DNA of 64,000 bases from Candidatus Peregrinibacteria bacterium CG10_big_fil_rev_8_21_14_0_10_55_24. Its GTDB lineage: Bacteria; Patescibacteriota; Gracilibacteria; Peribacterales; Peribacteraceae. Below the pieces are notes generated by a model. The model saw nothing but the letters and a program-made list of their open reading frames with translations, made no database searches and had not been told where the DNA came from. Numbering within the stretch: position 1 is the first letter of the stretch; each line of letters starts with the position of its first letter. Below are positions 16,390-24,858 of the stretch, piece after piece. The stretch lies in the NCBI GenBank assembly GCA_002772745.1, contig PFDV01000001.1, positions 62,001 through 126,000 of the forward strand, read 5' to 3'. A program made the translations under genes and the position numbers.

Positions 16390-19014
16390 ATGCCTACGCA
16401 ACTCCCCCACCCCGCACTGGCTCAGCTCGACGTGGAATTCAACCTCCCGCGGCAGCTCACGACCGAGGAGATCGACCAGGCGCGCAGGAGCACACTCCTG
16501 GAGGTGTACAGGATCGTCAGCCCGAACCTGCTATGGCAATACCAGGATGACGACGCGCAGGAATCGCCCTCCGCAGAACCGATCGTAGAAGAACACGAGG
16601 AAACGCAGATGCGGCGCCTTCTCCTGGAACGACAGCTGAGAGTCTCCCTGCGCCACATCGACCAGCAGCTGGAACTCGATACGGAGATCTGCGGCAACAA
16701 GGACCTAGGCACGCTGGGCGTGCGTCTGCCCGTCCTCAACGTGCGCCACCACGGCAAGCACCACATCACGATCATCACGCGCAACGCATGGGGGAGCACG
16801 GATTACCGAGACCCCGCCATGCAGCGCACGCTCAGAGAGCGATTCACGACGACGGATGCAGCGGGGGAAACGCACGTCGATGAGGAAGCCTACGAAAGAA
16901 CGCTCGCATCCTTCCTTGAGGATCGCGTAGATGCCAGCGCGGACATGCCCGTCCTCAATGAGGAGGACTACGTGGACATCTTCGACCAGCAGGGGAACTT
17001 CGTCGGGAGAGCCGTTGTGAGCGACGTCGCGGGGAACGAGGTGCGGCTCCACCTGCGTTCCGGCGTTCGGCTGCGCACGGGGTTCACCATGCGCAAGAAG
17101 TCCAACCGCACCGCCCTCATGGAGTACAAGCGGTGTGTGCAGCGCACCTGCGGGAAGCTCGACTGCGAGGAAACCCTCAAAGATCGCGCGGGCGCAGCGT
17201 ACCAATGGGGAGAACTCGCAGAAGAGGATGACGCCCCGTACAGGGACCCGTACGGGAGCATGTACACCTACGACCGCCTCGTGCAGAGACTCTCGCTGGT
17301 TGAGGAGGCGTTCTTCGGCACGAACCCCGATGAGGTCGAACGGCGTACACGGAATCAAGCGTACGACAGATCGTTCTCCCCTCAGTACATCCCGCGCACG
17401 ATCGTGGATGACCCCGAGCAGTGTGCCGCCTTCGGCTTGGGTGCCGCGGGGCACCCCTGCTACCTGATCCAGGGCCCCCCGGGGACGGGCAAGACGACGG
17501 TGGCGAGCCACCTGACGCGGCACCTGCAGCAACAGGGTCTCAAGACCCTCATCCTCTCGCACAGCAACCGTGGTCTTGACGTACTGCTCCTCGCGGCCCG
17601 CAAGTGCGGCGCGCGCGTGCACCGCGGCGGCACGGAGATGGGGGTCTGCGACCGCGAACTCCACGACACGTTCATCCGCCGCGGGCTTGCGCACCCCCAC
17701 AGGAGCGATTTCCTGGTGAGCTCTTTCGATGAGGAGGATTTCTCTGCGGCCCAGGCGCGCCACGCGCAAGACCCCACCGTCGCAGCCCCGCGGCGCGAGG
17801 ACTACGTTTCGTACACGCTCGATAGTAAAGCATGGAAAGAAGCGTGGCGGGAGTTCGACGCGCAGAAGAGGATGATCCTCGAAGAGCTGCAACAGGAGAG
17901 TGGTCTGGTTGCCGGCGTCACGCTCAACTCGCTCATCTCGGATGAGATCATCCAGGAACTCGACTTCGACGTCGTCATCGTGGACGAGGCCACCAAAGGG
18001 CACCTCTACGAATTTCTCCCGGCTCTCGCGAAGGCGGGGAAGCAAATCATCTTCATCGGAGATCACAAGCAATTGGGAAACATGGATTTGCCGCCGCACC
18101 TCAAGCGGTTTCTGGAAGACAACGGCGCACGCGATCCGCTGACTGCTCCCCGCCGCGATCGCTGGTGGGAAGGCATCGGTCCTCAGGACGTCGCAGCCTA
18201 CGAACGAGGACTCTTCACGCTCCTGGCGGAGCAGACCGACATCCCCCAGGTCATGCTGCGGACAAACAGGCGATCGCTCCCCGCAATCGTCGAGCTCGTC
18301 AGCAAGACGGCGTACGATGGAAAATTGAAAGCGGGGCGCATCGACCACACGAACCCAGAGAACATCGGCGAACTCGTCTGGGTTGATACCTCAACGCGTC
18401 CGGATAGAATCGAGCAGCGGTCCGGCACTTCCAAAGTGAATCCCCTGGAAGCGCGACTTGTCGCCAGAAGGTTGCATCGGGATTTCCGTAAAGGCCACAT
18501 TGGAGGAGAGAGCTCCTTCGGTGTCATCACCATGTACAGACCGCAAGGGAAGAAGATACGCGAACAGGCAAGAAAGATACCTATCGCAGATCCGGCGGAA
18601 CGCGATGCATACCTCAAATGTCTCGCGGGGAATATCTCCACCGTTGATGCTTTCCAAGGATCACAGAGAGCACACATCTACATGGCAACAACCAGGAGCA
18701 ACGACCAGGAAGCCATTGGATTCTTGGACAGAGTGGAGCGAGGGAATGTCGGATGTTCACGCGCCGAGGACTCCCTTGTAATCTACGGAGACAAAGCAAC
18801 GCTCATCGACAACAATCCGGACCCCGAAAGCCGGGCGTTCTATGCAATCGCATACGAATGCTGCAAAACACACGGGCGAGTGGTCGATGCATTCTCCGAT
18901 GTGCCTGTGAACGTAAAACCTGAGGAACAGAAGAGCCAAACGCACAACGCAAAACGCCAACGAGCAAGGAGAACATGGAAACGCGCAGCGCAAGCAACCC
19001 AGGATGTTGAATAG
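16390..19014 (+). CDS. Upf1/Dna2-like superfamily 1 helicase (COG1112 type)
   Basis: 874 residues from ATG 16390 (the frame is open to 16291, but that part overlaps the terminator). The first 350 residues are family-specific with no recognised nuclease. Helicase motifs: Walker A GPPGTGKTT (about 361), motif II VDEAT (about 530), motif III GDHKQL (about 556), RTNRRS (motif IV), DAFQGSQ (motif V, about 750) and CSRAEDSLVIYGD (motif VI, about 790). Related enzymes unwind RNA, DNA or hybrids, and stand-alone members occur in phage-defence loci. It sits alone with the RNA candidate between direct repeats, so it is probably an acquired accessory gene. The substrate is unknown. Confidence 0.85.
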   Translation: MPTQLPHPALAQLDVEFNLPRQLTTEEIDQARRSTLLEVYRIVSPNLLWQYQDDDAQESPSAEPIVEEHEETQMRRLLLERQLRVSLRHIDQQLELDTEICGNKDLGTLGVRLPVLNVRHHGKHHITIITRNAWGSTDYRDPAMQRTLRERFTTTDAAGETHVDEEAYERTLASFLEDRVDASADMPVLNEEDYVDIFDQQGNFVGRAVVSDVAGNEVRLHLRSGVRLRTGFTMRKKSNRTALMEYKRCVQRTCGKLDCEETLKDRAGAAYQWGELAEEDDAPYRDPYGSMYTYDRLVQRLSLVEEAFFGTNPDEVERRTRNQAYDRSFSPQYIPRTIVDDPEQCAAFGLGAAGHPCYLIQGPPGTGKTTVASHLTRHLQQQGLKTLILSHSNRGLDVLLLAARKCGARVHRGGTEMGVCDRELHDTFIRRGLAHPHRSDFLVSSFDEEDFSAAQARHAQDPTVAAPRREDYVSYTLDSKAWKEAWREFDAQKRMILEELQQESGLVAGVTLNSLISDEIIQELDFDVVIVDEATKGHLYEFLPALAKAGKQIIFIGDHKQLGNMDLPPHLKRFLEDNGARDPLTAPRRDRWWEGIGPQDVAAYERGLFTLLAEQTDIPQVMLRTNRRSLPAIVELVSKTAYDGKLKAGRIDHTNPENIGELVWVDTSTRPDRIEQRSGTSKVNPLEARLVARRLHRDFRKGHIGGESSFGVITMYRPQGKKIREQARKIPIADPAERDAYLKCLAGNISTVDAFQGSQRAHIYMATTRSNDQEAIGFLDRVERGNVGCSRAEDSLVIYGDKATLIDNNPDPESRAFYAIAYECCKTHGRVVDAFSDVPVNVKPEEQKSQTHNAKRQRARRTWKRAAQATQDVE

Positions 19015-19052
19015 ATGCCCTAAACAAGGCTACCAAGGGAAACACGGTTGGG

Positions 19053-19100
19053 AGAACCTGCTCACCCTGCGCCGGTACGAGGGGAGACAGATGCGGATTT
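19053..19100 (+). repeat. Right copy of 48-bp direct repeat (displaced 3' end of dCMP deaminase gene)
   Basis: 46/48 identity to 15957-16004. It still reads in frame as NLLTLRRYEGRQMRI followed by TAG, with the two changes giving R to Q and a synonymous ATC/ATT. The upstream frame does not resemble the deaminase. The antisense strand encodes the last residues of the radical SAM gene. Confidence 0.85.
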
Positions 19101-19937
19101 AGTGAGGTACTCTACCGTCCTGCGTGATTGTGCGAATGCTCTGCGACCAGAATGCACGATGTACTGCATGATGCTCCGGACCCTGGGATCGGCATAGACA
19201 TGCCAGTCGGTGTCTTTCTCCTGCTCTGCAAGGGCGAGTGAGCGGCGATGCGTCGTGTGCGGGGCAATCGCAGGAGACGCAGGATCTATCCCAAGCCGCT
19301 GGGCAATGGCTTCGGTAAAGACGAAGCGCCGAGCGACGGTGTAGGCACGGATGGCTCCCATGGTCCGTTCGATGAGCGACTCGATCTCCTGTGTAGGTAC
19401 GATGCTCTCGGGCAGTACGGGACTGATGCAAATACCCACGGGAATTCCCTGTTGCGCCATTCCCTCCACCGAGACGATCCGATCACGCGTTTTGGGAGCA
19501 CAGGGCTCGAGATCCGGGCGCTCTACGCCGGATGTGAAAGAGACTTCCACCACCACATGATTGCCCTGTGCGGAAAGCTCCTGATCGATAGCGGCGAGTT
19601 CGCTGATGGCCTCCGGCGGGAGTGCGGCCTTGGTGAGTACGGAGACATTCTTGCCGTAGCGAGCCAGGGCGCGGATGTGGGCGAGTCCTCTGTGGACTCC
19701 GCGTGCGAAGATCTCGTGGAGACGGGAGGAAAAGATCGTACGGATTGCCCCTCCCGCCGCATCGAGCGTCGCACGAATACGCCCGTCTATGCGTTCCTGT
19801 TCCTCCGCGGTCTTCCCCTGCTCAAAACCCGTCTCCTGCGCGAAGCAGTACGCACATTCGTAGGGACAGGAAGGCTCATCCCCCAGGATCGGCATGATGC
19901 ACCCGCCATAGGCACTCAGTTGGTCTTCTTCAACCAT
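19062..19937 (-). CDS. Radical SAM protein, spore-photoproduct-lyase-like
   Basis: 291 residues from ATG 19937. A CxxxCxxC cluster motif (C24, C28, C31 in SCPYECAYCFA) binds the [4Fe-4S] cluster that cleaves S-adenosylmethionine. The following layout (FSSRLHEIFARGVHRGL, SVLTKAAL, VEVSFTS, GIPVGICISPVLP) matches the SplB-like branch, whose members include DNA photoproduct lyases and unassigned enzymes. The start is fixed by a strong promoter: TTGACA, 17 nt, TTGAAT, then 8 nt to the ATG. The final dozen residues come from the antisense of the 48-bp repeat, so the original C-terminus may have been altered by the insertion. Confidence 0.82.
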   Translation of the reverse strand: MVEEDQLSAYGGCIMPILGDEPSCPYECAYCFAQETGFEQGKTAEEQERIDGRIRATLDAAGGAIRTIFSSRLHEIFARGVHRGLAHIRALARYGKNVSVLTKAALPPEAISELAAIDQELSAQGNHVVVEVSFTSGVERPDLEPCAPKTRDRIVSVEGMAQQGIPVGICISPVLPESIVPTQEIESLIERTMGAIRAYTVARRFVFTEAIAQRLGIDPASPAIAPHTTHRRSLALAEQEKDTDWHVYADPRVRSIMQYIVHSGRRAFAQSRRTVEYLTKSASVSPRTGAG

Positions 19938-20023
19938 TGAAAGCCATTCAAGTTCCAATCATTGCACTTGTCAATGGTCAGAGAGATCCAGACGATTGCC
20001 CGGCGAAGAGCGGCGCCATCGTT

Positions 20024-20485
20024 CTATTCAATGACAATTTCGCCGACCATATCCATGTGCCCCTCGCCACACGGAACCATGCAGCGGAAACTGAACGTGC
20101 CCGCTTTGTCCGTGGGAATCTCGATGTCCTTGGTCTCCCCGGGATTAATCGTCACGTTGATGCCCATGTCACTCACGCCGAAACTGTGCACTCCGGAGAT
20201 GCCGCGCAGGCGCACGAGGATCTTCTCCCCCTGCTTCGCCGTAATCGTCGCGGGCGTAAAGACCCAGTTCTGCGCCGTCACCTCAATCACACGCGGCTCG
20301 TCTTCCGCCATCATCGGTTCATCGTGCACCATGGGCTTGCCGGAATCATCCTCCATCATCGCATCGGGAGAAGACATCTGCTGGTTGGTCTCCTCCATTT
20401 TCGGCTGAGTAACGCTGGACGTCGTCTGACAGGCAATGAGCAAAAGAAGCGGAGCACTGACGGCGATAAGGGTGCGCATGCGCAT
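20024..20485 (-). CDS. Lipoprotein with CuA-type cupredoxin domain
   Basis: 153 residues. Lipoprotein signal peptide with lipobox LIAC (Cys19), a Met/Asp/Glu-rich spacer (30-65, possibly metal-binding) and a cupredoxin domain (66-153). The last loop is an exact CuA motif: C135-x3-C139-x3-H143-x2-M146, with His100 as the second His ligand. This is the binuclear copper site of cytochrome oxidase subunit II and N2O reductase. No oxidase genes are in the window, so it may act as an electron shuttle, copper carrier or nitric-oxide/oxygen-related protein on the outer face of the membrane. Function beyond copper binding is inference. Confidence 0.85.
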   Translation of the reverse strand: MRMRTLIAVSAPLLLLIACQTTSSVTQPKMEETNQQMSSPDAMMEDDSGKPMVHDEPMMAEDEPRVIEVTAQNWVFTPATITAKQGEKILVRLRGISGVHSFGVSDMGINVTINPGETKDIEIPTDKAGTFSFRCMVPCGEGHMDMVGEIVIE

Positions 20486-20627
20486 ACGAATGGGGGAGAA
20501 AGAAAAAGAAGGAGAGAAAAATCGGGCGCAGTGGAGAGACGTCTACCTCGCCTGTCGAAGAACATCGCCAAGCGCATGGTACAGCACGTGCCGCTGCCGG
20601 GAAAGTATCCCCCTCTCATTTCTCGCT

Positions 20628-20945
20628 CTACCTCCTGCACATTTCCGTCAGAGTCTTCACATCGAAGAGTGGCAATCCGTTGAGAGCCCTCGCTCCCCTC
20701 AACTGCGCGTCAGTCTTTGCAATGTGCTCTGCCGGGGCTGCGATTTGGACGGTGCGCGGCGTGGGGATTCCGCTGCTTTGTCCGTAGCCGGTCCCCTGAA
20801 GATTGTAAACGGTCTCCGCCATGATGACCCCGCAACGCTGGGCGCAGTAGTCGCCATGCTTAAAACACCCTTCGCCGTTGAACTCACACTCCACGGCAGC
20901 GGGATTGATCGTTGCGTAGAAGTTCTCGGAAGTGTGCTGGGACAT
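20628..20945 (-). CDS. Hypothetical cysteine-containing protein
   Basis: 105 residues from the ATG at 20945. The N-terminal third has a CEFNGEGCFKHGDYCAQRCG cluster (four Cys and one His in 20 residues), which could bind metal or form disulfides. The rest is soluble (YNLQGTGYGQSSGIPTPRTV, HIAKTDAQLRG). No signal peptide and no family recognised. It lies between the CuA lipoprotein gene and the ABC exporter. The frame is uncertain; the composition and Cys spacing are the main support. Confidence 0.5.
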   Translation of the reverse strand: MSQHTSENFYATINPAAVECEFNGEGCFKHGDYCAQRCGVIMAETVYNLQGTGYGQSSGIPTPRTVQIAAPAEHIAKTDAQLRGARALNGLPLFDVKTLTEMCRR

Positions 20946-21103
20946 GCAGAGAGAAGGGAAACGGACAAAGGAAAGCAAGATACCCGTTTTGATTGGTATG
21001 TCAAACGCCCGGCAAACTCCACTGCAGCGCCCTTACAAACACCCAAAATCCCGTCATTCTCCGTGCCAGAGAGCGCTTTTGCTGTATTCTGTGTCTTCAA
21101 TTC

Positions 21104-22882
21104 ATGCATCCTCGCAGCAGCCCCCAACGGCCCCCCGCAAACCCGCTCGCCTTCGTGTGGTACATGACGCAGCAGCACCGCTGGCCTGCGATCATCGCGG
21201 TCACCTGCGTCATCATCGCAGAGGCACTGGGCGGACTCCTCACGCTGGAACTCAAGTTCCTGATCGACGGCGCTCAACTTGCAGTAGAGAACGGCTTCCA
21301 GGACGTCACGGCGATGTGGCTCTGGGGAATGGCATACCCCCTCACCTTCTTCATGGACGAGAACATCTGGCGGTGCAGCGGGTTTAGCGGCATGCGCTGG
21401 ATCACGAGTATGCGCGCCAGCATCAGTCGCACGTTGTTCGCCTACCTGACCGGACACAGCAGCACGTACTTCAACGACCGGTTTGCAGGAGCACTGACGA
21501 ATAAAATCACCAATGCCTCCACTGGGGCGGCAGACATGGTTTCCACCGTGCTCTGGGAATTCCTGCCGTTGATCGTCGGATTCCTGTGGAGTTTTCTGCT
21601 GGCATTGTGGTCCAACGCCTGGCTGGGACTGATCCTTGGCGGATGGGTGGTGCTCTTCCTGGTCATCAACGTGTACCTGGTCGTGCGCAAGCTCAAGTTC
21701 GCGTTCGCCGTTGCGGCGCAGTCTTCCGTCCTCAAAGGCAAGATGGTTGATGCGACCTCTAACATTTCCGCCATCCACCAGTACGCGCGCCACATGCACG
21801 AACGCGAGTACCTGGATCAGTACATTGAGAGCCACCGTGAAGCGGACCGCTACAACTGGTGGCTTTCGGAGTGGATTCTGTTCCTGAACGGAGGACTGAT
21901 CTCCATCTTCATCGCCGGAATGATCGCCATGTCGCTCCTGCTTTTGCAGAGCGGCACCATCACCATCGGCACGGTGGTCATGATCACCACGATCATCATC
22001 GGCATCATGCGCTCGCTCTTCTTCATCGGATTTAAAATGACCGACTTCATGGACAAGTACGGCCAGATCAGCGAAGGACTCCAGGAACTTCTGCAACCGC
22101 ATCAGATCGTGGACGCGCCCGATGCCAAAGAGTTCGCCCCCAAGGAGGGGAACCTCTCCTTTGACGCCGTCAGCTTCAGTTACGGCAGAAAGCCTGTGTT
22201 CACCGGCTTGAATCTGGAGATTCCCGCAGGGCAGAAGGTGGGGCTGGTGGGCATGAGCGGTGCGGGGAAAACCACGCTCACGGCGCTCCTCTTACGCCAG
22301 TACGACGTGCAGGGAGGCTCCATCCGCATCGACGACCAGGACATCCGCAGCGTGAAGAAGGAGAACCTGCTTAAGAACATCGCCATGGTTCCGCAGGACG
22401 TGACCCTGTTCCACCGAACGATCCGCGACAACATCGCGTACGGAAAACTCGACGCCTCGCCGGAGGATGTGGAACGCGCGGCAAAGCTCGCGCAGGCGCA
22501 CACCTTCATCCGCGAACTCCCCGCCGGGTACAACACGTTCGTCGGCGAACGCGGCGTTAAACTCTCCGGCGGCCAGCGCCAGCGCATCGCTATCGCACGC
22601 GCGATGCTCAAGAACGCGCAAATCCTGGTCTTAGACGAAGCGACAAGCTCGCTGGATAGCGAGAGCGAAACGTTGATCCAGCAGGCGCTTGCAGAGCTGA
22701 TGAAGGGCAAGACCGTGCTTGCGGTCGCCCACCGCCTCTCTACACTCCAGGCGATGGATCGCCTGATCGTCTTGGAGAACGGCACGATCATCGAAGACGG
22801 CACGCACGCAGAGCTCCTTACACACGCAGGTATGTACGCCAGACTCTGGCAAAGCCAGGTCAGAGGGTTCATTCAGGAGTAG
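21104..22882 (+). CDS. ABC exporter, fused membrane and ATPase domains
   Basis: 592 residues from ATG 21104. The N-terminal domain (about 20-330) has six membrane helices of the type I exporter fold. The C-terminal nucleotide-binding domain carries Walker A GMSGAGKTT (about 382), Q-loop VPQDVTLF, signature LSGGQRQR (about 487), Walker B ILVLDEATSSLD and the H-loop AHRLST. It would work as a homodimer or with a partner half-transporter to export lipids, peptides or drugs. The upstream frame (20993-21103) is rejected because it is Cys-rich and lacks family sequence. Confidence 0.93.
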   Translation: MHPRSSPQRPPANPLAFVWYMTQQHRWPAIIAVTCVIIAEALGGLLTLELKFLIDGAQLAVENGFQDVTAMWLWGMAYPLTFFMDENIWRCSGFSGMRWITSMRASISRTLFAYLTGHSSTYFNDRFAGALTNKITNASTGAADMVSTVLWEFLPLIVGFLWSFLLALWSNAWLGLILGGWVVLFLVINVYLVVRKLKFAFAVAAQSSVLKGKMVDATSNISAIHQYARHMHEREYLDQYIESHREADRYNWWLSEWILFLNGGLISIFIAGMIAMSLLLLQSGTITIGTVVMITTIIIGIMRSLFFIGFKMTDFMDKYGQISEGLQELLQPHQIVDAPDAKEFAPKEGNLSFDAVSFSYGRKPVFTGLNLEIPAGQKVGLVGMSGAGKTTLTALLLRQYDVQGGSIRIDDQDIRSVKKENLLKNIAMVPQDVTLFHRTIRDNIAYGKLDASPEDVERAAKLAQAHTFIRELPAGYNTFVGERGVKLSGGQRQRIAIARAMLKNAQILVLDEATSSLDSESETLIQQALAELMKGKTVLAVAHRLSTLQAMDRLIVLENGTIIEDGTHAELLTHAGMYARLWQSQVRGFIQE

Positions 22883-22936
22883 ATTCCGTTCATCGCACAC
22901 AACATTCCGCCCTGATGGTGTATCATTTACTTTGCT

Positions 22937-23725
22937 ATGACTGAGTCGGAGATGCCAAGACGGCTAAGTAGATTCCTAACCGATGCAATCATAATTGCCT
23001 TCATAACTGCATGGGCATATGTCCTAGCATATTTGTATGAGTTTGGTTATTTATCCCAATATAAGATTCCAGCAGACTTAATCAATATTCAAGTTACTAG
23101 CATTATTTCGTCGATTCTTCTTCTTGCTTTTTTCCTAGCCTCGATCGGCTTATTAGGTCTGTGGTTTTTTGATCTTTTTCTGAAGAGATCATATTCCCCA
23201 CTTGGCTTGTTTTTCATACAGTGGTTTATTGCGTTTTTAATTATTGTTGGTATTCCTCTTTTTGTTGGCGTCATATTCCATGCACTAACCGCATTCTTTT
23301 GCTATCTTGTTTGGTTTATTAGTGACCTTGTAAGCCTCACAAGAACCAAAGGTAACGATTTTAGCGAAAAGGCACGAAACCTAAGAACAATCCAGGTGCG
23401 ACAGAATGATTTTATTGACAGGGTCTCCAAGAGAATTGGCTTTGGGTGGTTTCTTACAATTGCGATTATTGTCGGAATTTCATATTCGGGTTATGCGATT
23501 GGCTATGGCAGTGCAGCAAGAAAAACTGACTATCTGATTATAACTATCAATGAAAAAGAATTTGCCGTTGTCGCAATTCGCCAAAATAATGCAATTGCAC
23601 TGCCTATCAACAAAGAAACTGAAGAATTGGGTAAAGAAATTTATATCTATAATCTTGAAAAGCTTTCGGAGTCTGGGATTGGTATGAAGATTGAAAGCAT
23701 CGGCAAACTCAAGGTAGCTGATTAA
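22937..23725 (+). CDS. AT-rich hypothetical membrane protein, probably acquired
   Basis: 262 residues with about five hydrophobic helices (near 15-35, 50-75, 90-120, 120-135, 170-190) and a soluble C-terminal domain containing YLIITINEKEFAVVAI. No family recognised. Base composition is much more AT-rich than neighbours (AT-ending codons, poly-Ile/Phe), pointing to recent transfer. TATCAT (22921-22926) lies 10 nt before the ATG. It sits between the ABC exporter and the rearranged tRNA-Tyr locus, a typical place for integrated DNA. Confidence 0.8.
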   Translation: MTESEMPRRLSRFLTDAIIIAFITAWAYVLAYLYEFGYLSQYKIPADLINIQVTSIISSILLLAFFLASIGLLGLWFFDLFLKRSYSPLGLFFIQWFIAFLIIVGIPLFVGVIFHALTAFFCYLVWFISDLVSLTRTKGNDFSEKARNLRTIQVRQNDFIDRVSKRIGFGWFLTIAIIVGISYSGYAIGYGSAARKTDYLIITINEKEFAVVAIRQNNAIALPINKETEELGKEIYIYNLEKLSESGIGMKIESIGKLKVAD

Positions 23726-23762
23726 ATTGGGGAAACTTTCACCGAGCGAAATACAAAAACAT

Positions 23763-23781
23763 GGTGGGCCGGGAGGGATTT
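23763..23781 (-). repeat. Truncated copy of the tRNA-Tyr 3' end
   Basis: 19 nt identical to the CCA end of the intact tRNA-Tyr gene (23894-23912). The copy stops abruptly and is followed by TACTTCGACTCC and a CCCCTCGGC...GGGG-type palindrome, a REP-like sequence. Confidence 0.75.
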
Positions 23782-23893
23782 ACTTCGACTCCTCCCCCTC
23801 GGCTCCGCTCGGGGTCGTCGCTCAGCATAAACTTCTCATCCCTCCCAAGAACTGTTTCTCAATTCTAGAGGGGCTGAGTTCGTCATTCTATTC

Positions 23894-23981
23894 TGGTGGG
23901 CCGGGAGGGATTCGAACCCCCGAAGGCATAAGCCACCTGATTTACAGTCAGGCCCGTTTGACCGCTTCGGTACCGACCCAC
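23894..23981 (-). tRNA. tRNA-Tyr (GTA)
   Basis: Minus-strand cloverleaf: acceptor stem GTGGGTC / GGCCCAC, D-arm, anticodon stem CCTGA/TCAGG with loop CTGTAAA (anticodon GTA), a long variable arm typical of bacterial tRNA-Tyr, T-arm GGGGGTTCGAATCCCTC and an encoded CCA. It is complete and probably functional. Broken copies of its 3' end (left) and 5' half (right) flank it. Confidence 0.95.
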
Positions 23982-24017
23982 AATACAATGCGATGAGAAG
24001 AAATGAGCGAAGGGCCT

Positions 24018-24093
24018 GGCCCGTTTGCCTGCCCGTCCGTAGCCCCGAGCGTAGTCGAGGGGCGAAGGCGGGACCGCTTCGGTACCGACCCAC
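24018..24093 (-). repeat. Broken copy of the tRNA-Tyr 5' half, split by a REP-like insert
   Basis: 24018-24027 and 24073-24093 together match 23951-23981 of the intact tRNA gene (5' half through the anticodon stem). A 45-bp insert (24028-24072) containing the palindromic CCCCGAGCGTAGTCGAGGGG splits them. Confidence 0.75.
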
Positions 24094-24218
24094 GTGAACG
24101 CAAATTGACAAAAGAGCTTGGACCCCACGCTCCACAGAGAGCGAAAGGACGGTTGAAGTCTAGTGATCCGGCGCATAGAATTCAACGCGGAAGCGCGCAA
24201 ATCCCCTCCCACCTACAC

Positions 24219-24539
24219 ATGGCATGGATGTACCTCTTCGTCGCCGTCTTTGCTGAGATTGCCTGGGCAACGAGCCTCAAGGCTACGGCCGGACTCACCA
24301 AACTGGGACCGACGCTCTTCAACTTCGCCGCAGCGCTCGCAGGCATCTACCTCCTCTCCATGGCCATGAAGAGTCTCCCCACGGGAACCGCGTACGCCGT
24401 GTGGACAGGGCTCGGCGCTGTGGGAGTCACCATCCTGGGCATCGTGCTCTACCACGAGAGCATCGACGCCGTGCGCATCGGGTGCATTGCCCTCATCATT
24501 CTGGGAGTCGTGGGCCTGCGGTTCTTCTCCGCCGCCTAA
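24219..24539 (+). CDS. sugE: SMR-family exporter, SugE/Gdx (guanidinium) type
   Basis: 106 residues, four membrane helices. The essential glutamate is in helix 1 (FAEIAWATSLKAT, Glu13). MKSLPTGTAYAVWTGLGAVG is the hallmark of the SugE/Gdx branch, which exports guanidinium in exchange for protons as an antiparallel dimer; QacE/EmrE relatives export quaternary amines. Start at ATG 24219 gives the usual family length. I see no clear guanidine riboswitch in the short upstream region. The stop codon directly precedes, in the same frame, the remnant of a YibE/F gene. Confidence 0.9.
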   Translation: MAWMYLFVAVFAEIAWATSLKATAGLTKLGPTLFNFAAALAGIYLLSMAMKSLPTGTAYAVWTGLGAVGVTILGIVLYHESIDAVRIGCIALIILGVVGLRFFSAA

Positions 24540-24839
24540 CTCACGGAGCAAACGTCGTACGATTTCCAGAAGCTCTACCGTTCCGGTCTTTCCGTGGGCC
24601 ATGAGCATATCGCCTCGATGATCAATACCCTGGCACTGGCGTACATCGGTGCCTCGCTGCCGCTCTTCCTCCTCTTCTACTTTGGCGGCGGTATCCCCTA
24701 CTGGGTGACCCTCAATAGCGCATTCCTTGCAGAGGAGATTGTCCGCACGCTGGTGGGGAGCACCGCGCTGCTCCTGGCCATCCCCACGTCCACGGTGTTT
24801 GCGGCGTACGCCTTCTCAAACCGCAGGGCAGCGGATTGA
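24540..24839 (+). pseudogene. C-terminal remnant of a YibE/F-like membrane protein
   Basis: Reading on in frame right after the sugE stop gives about 99 residues ending at 24839. They contain KLYRSGLSVGHEHIASMINT, LALAYIGASLPLFLLF and EEIVRTLVGSTALLLAIPTS, which resemble the last two helices of YibE/F-like multi-pass proteins. The N-terminal bulk is absent, and sugE occupies its place. It is probably a decayed gene end. A GTG at 24594 could restart a short 81-residue membrane peptide. Confidence 0.65.
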
Positions 24840-24858
24840 GATGCGGGAACGCGGGTTC

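Noticed and set aside
16705-18348. Long minus-strand open frame (547 codons) opposite the helicase
   Set aside because: The plus strand has all SF1 helicase motifs; the antisense translation has none and follows from GC-rich codon bias.
20699-22102. Minus-strand open frame (467 codons) opposite the ABC exporter
   Set aside because: Antisense of a complete ABC exporter; His/Asp/Glu-rich artefact composition.
23727-23996. Small ORF across the tRNA-Tyr locus
   Set aside because: It reads through the antisense of the tRNA gene and its fragment, which explains its repeated GGPGGI text.
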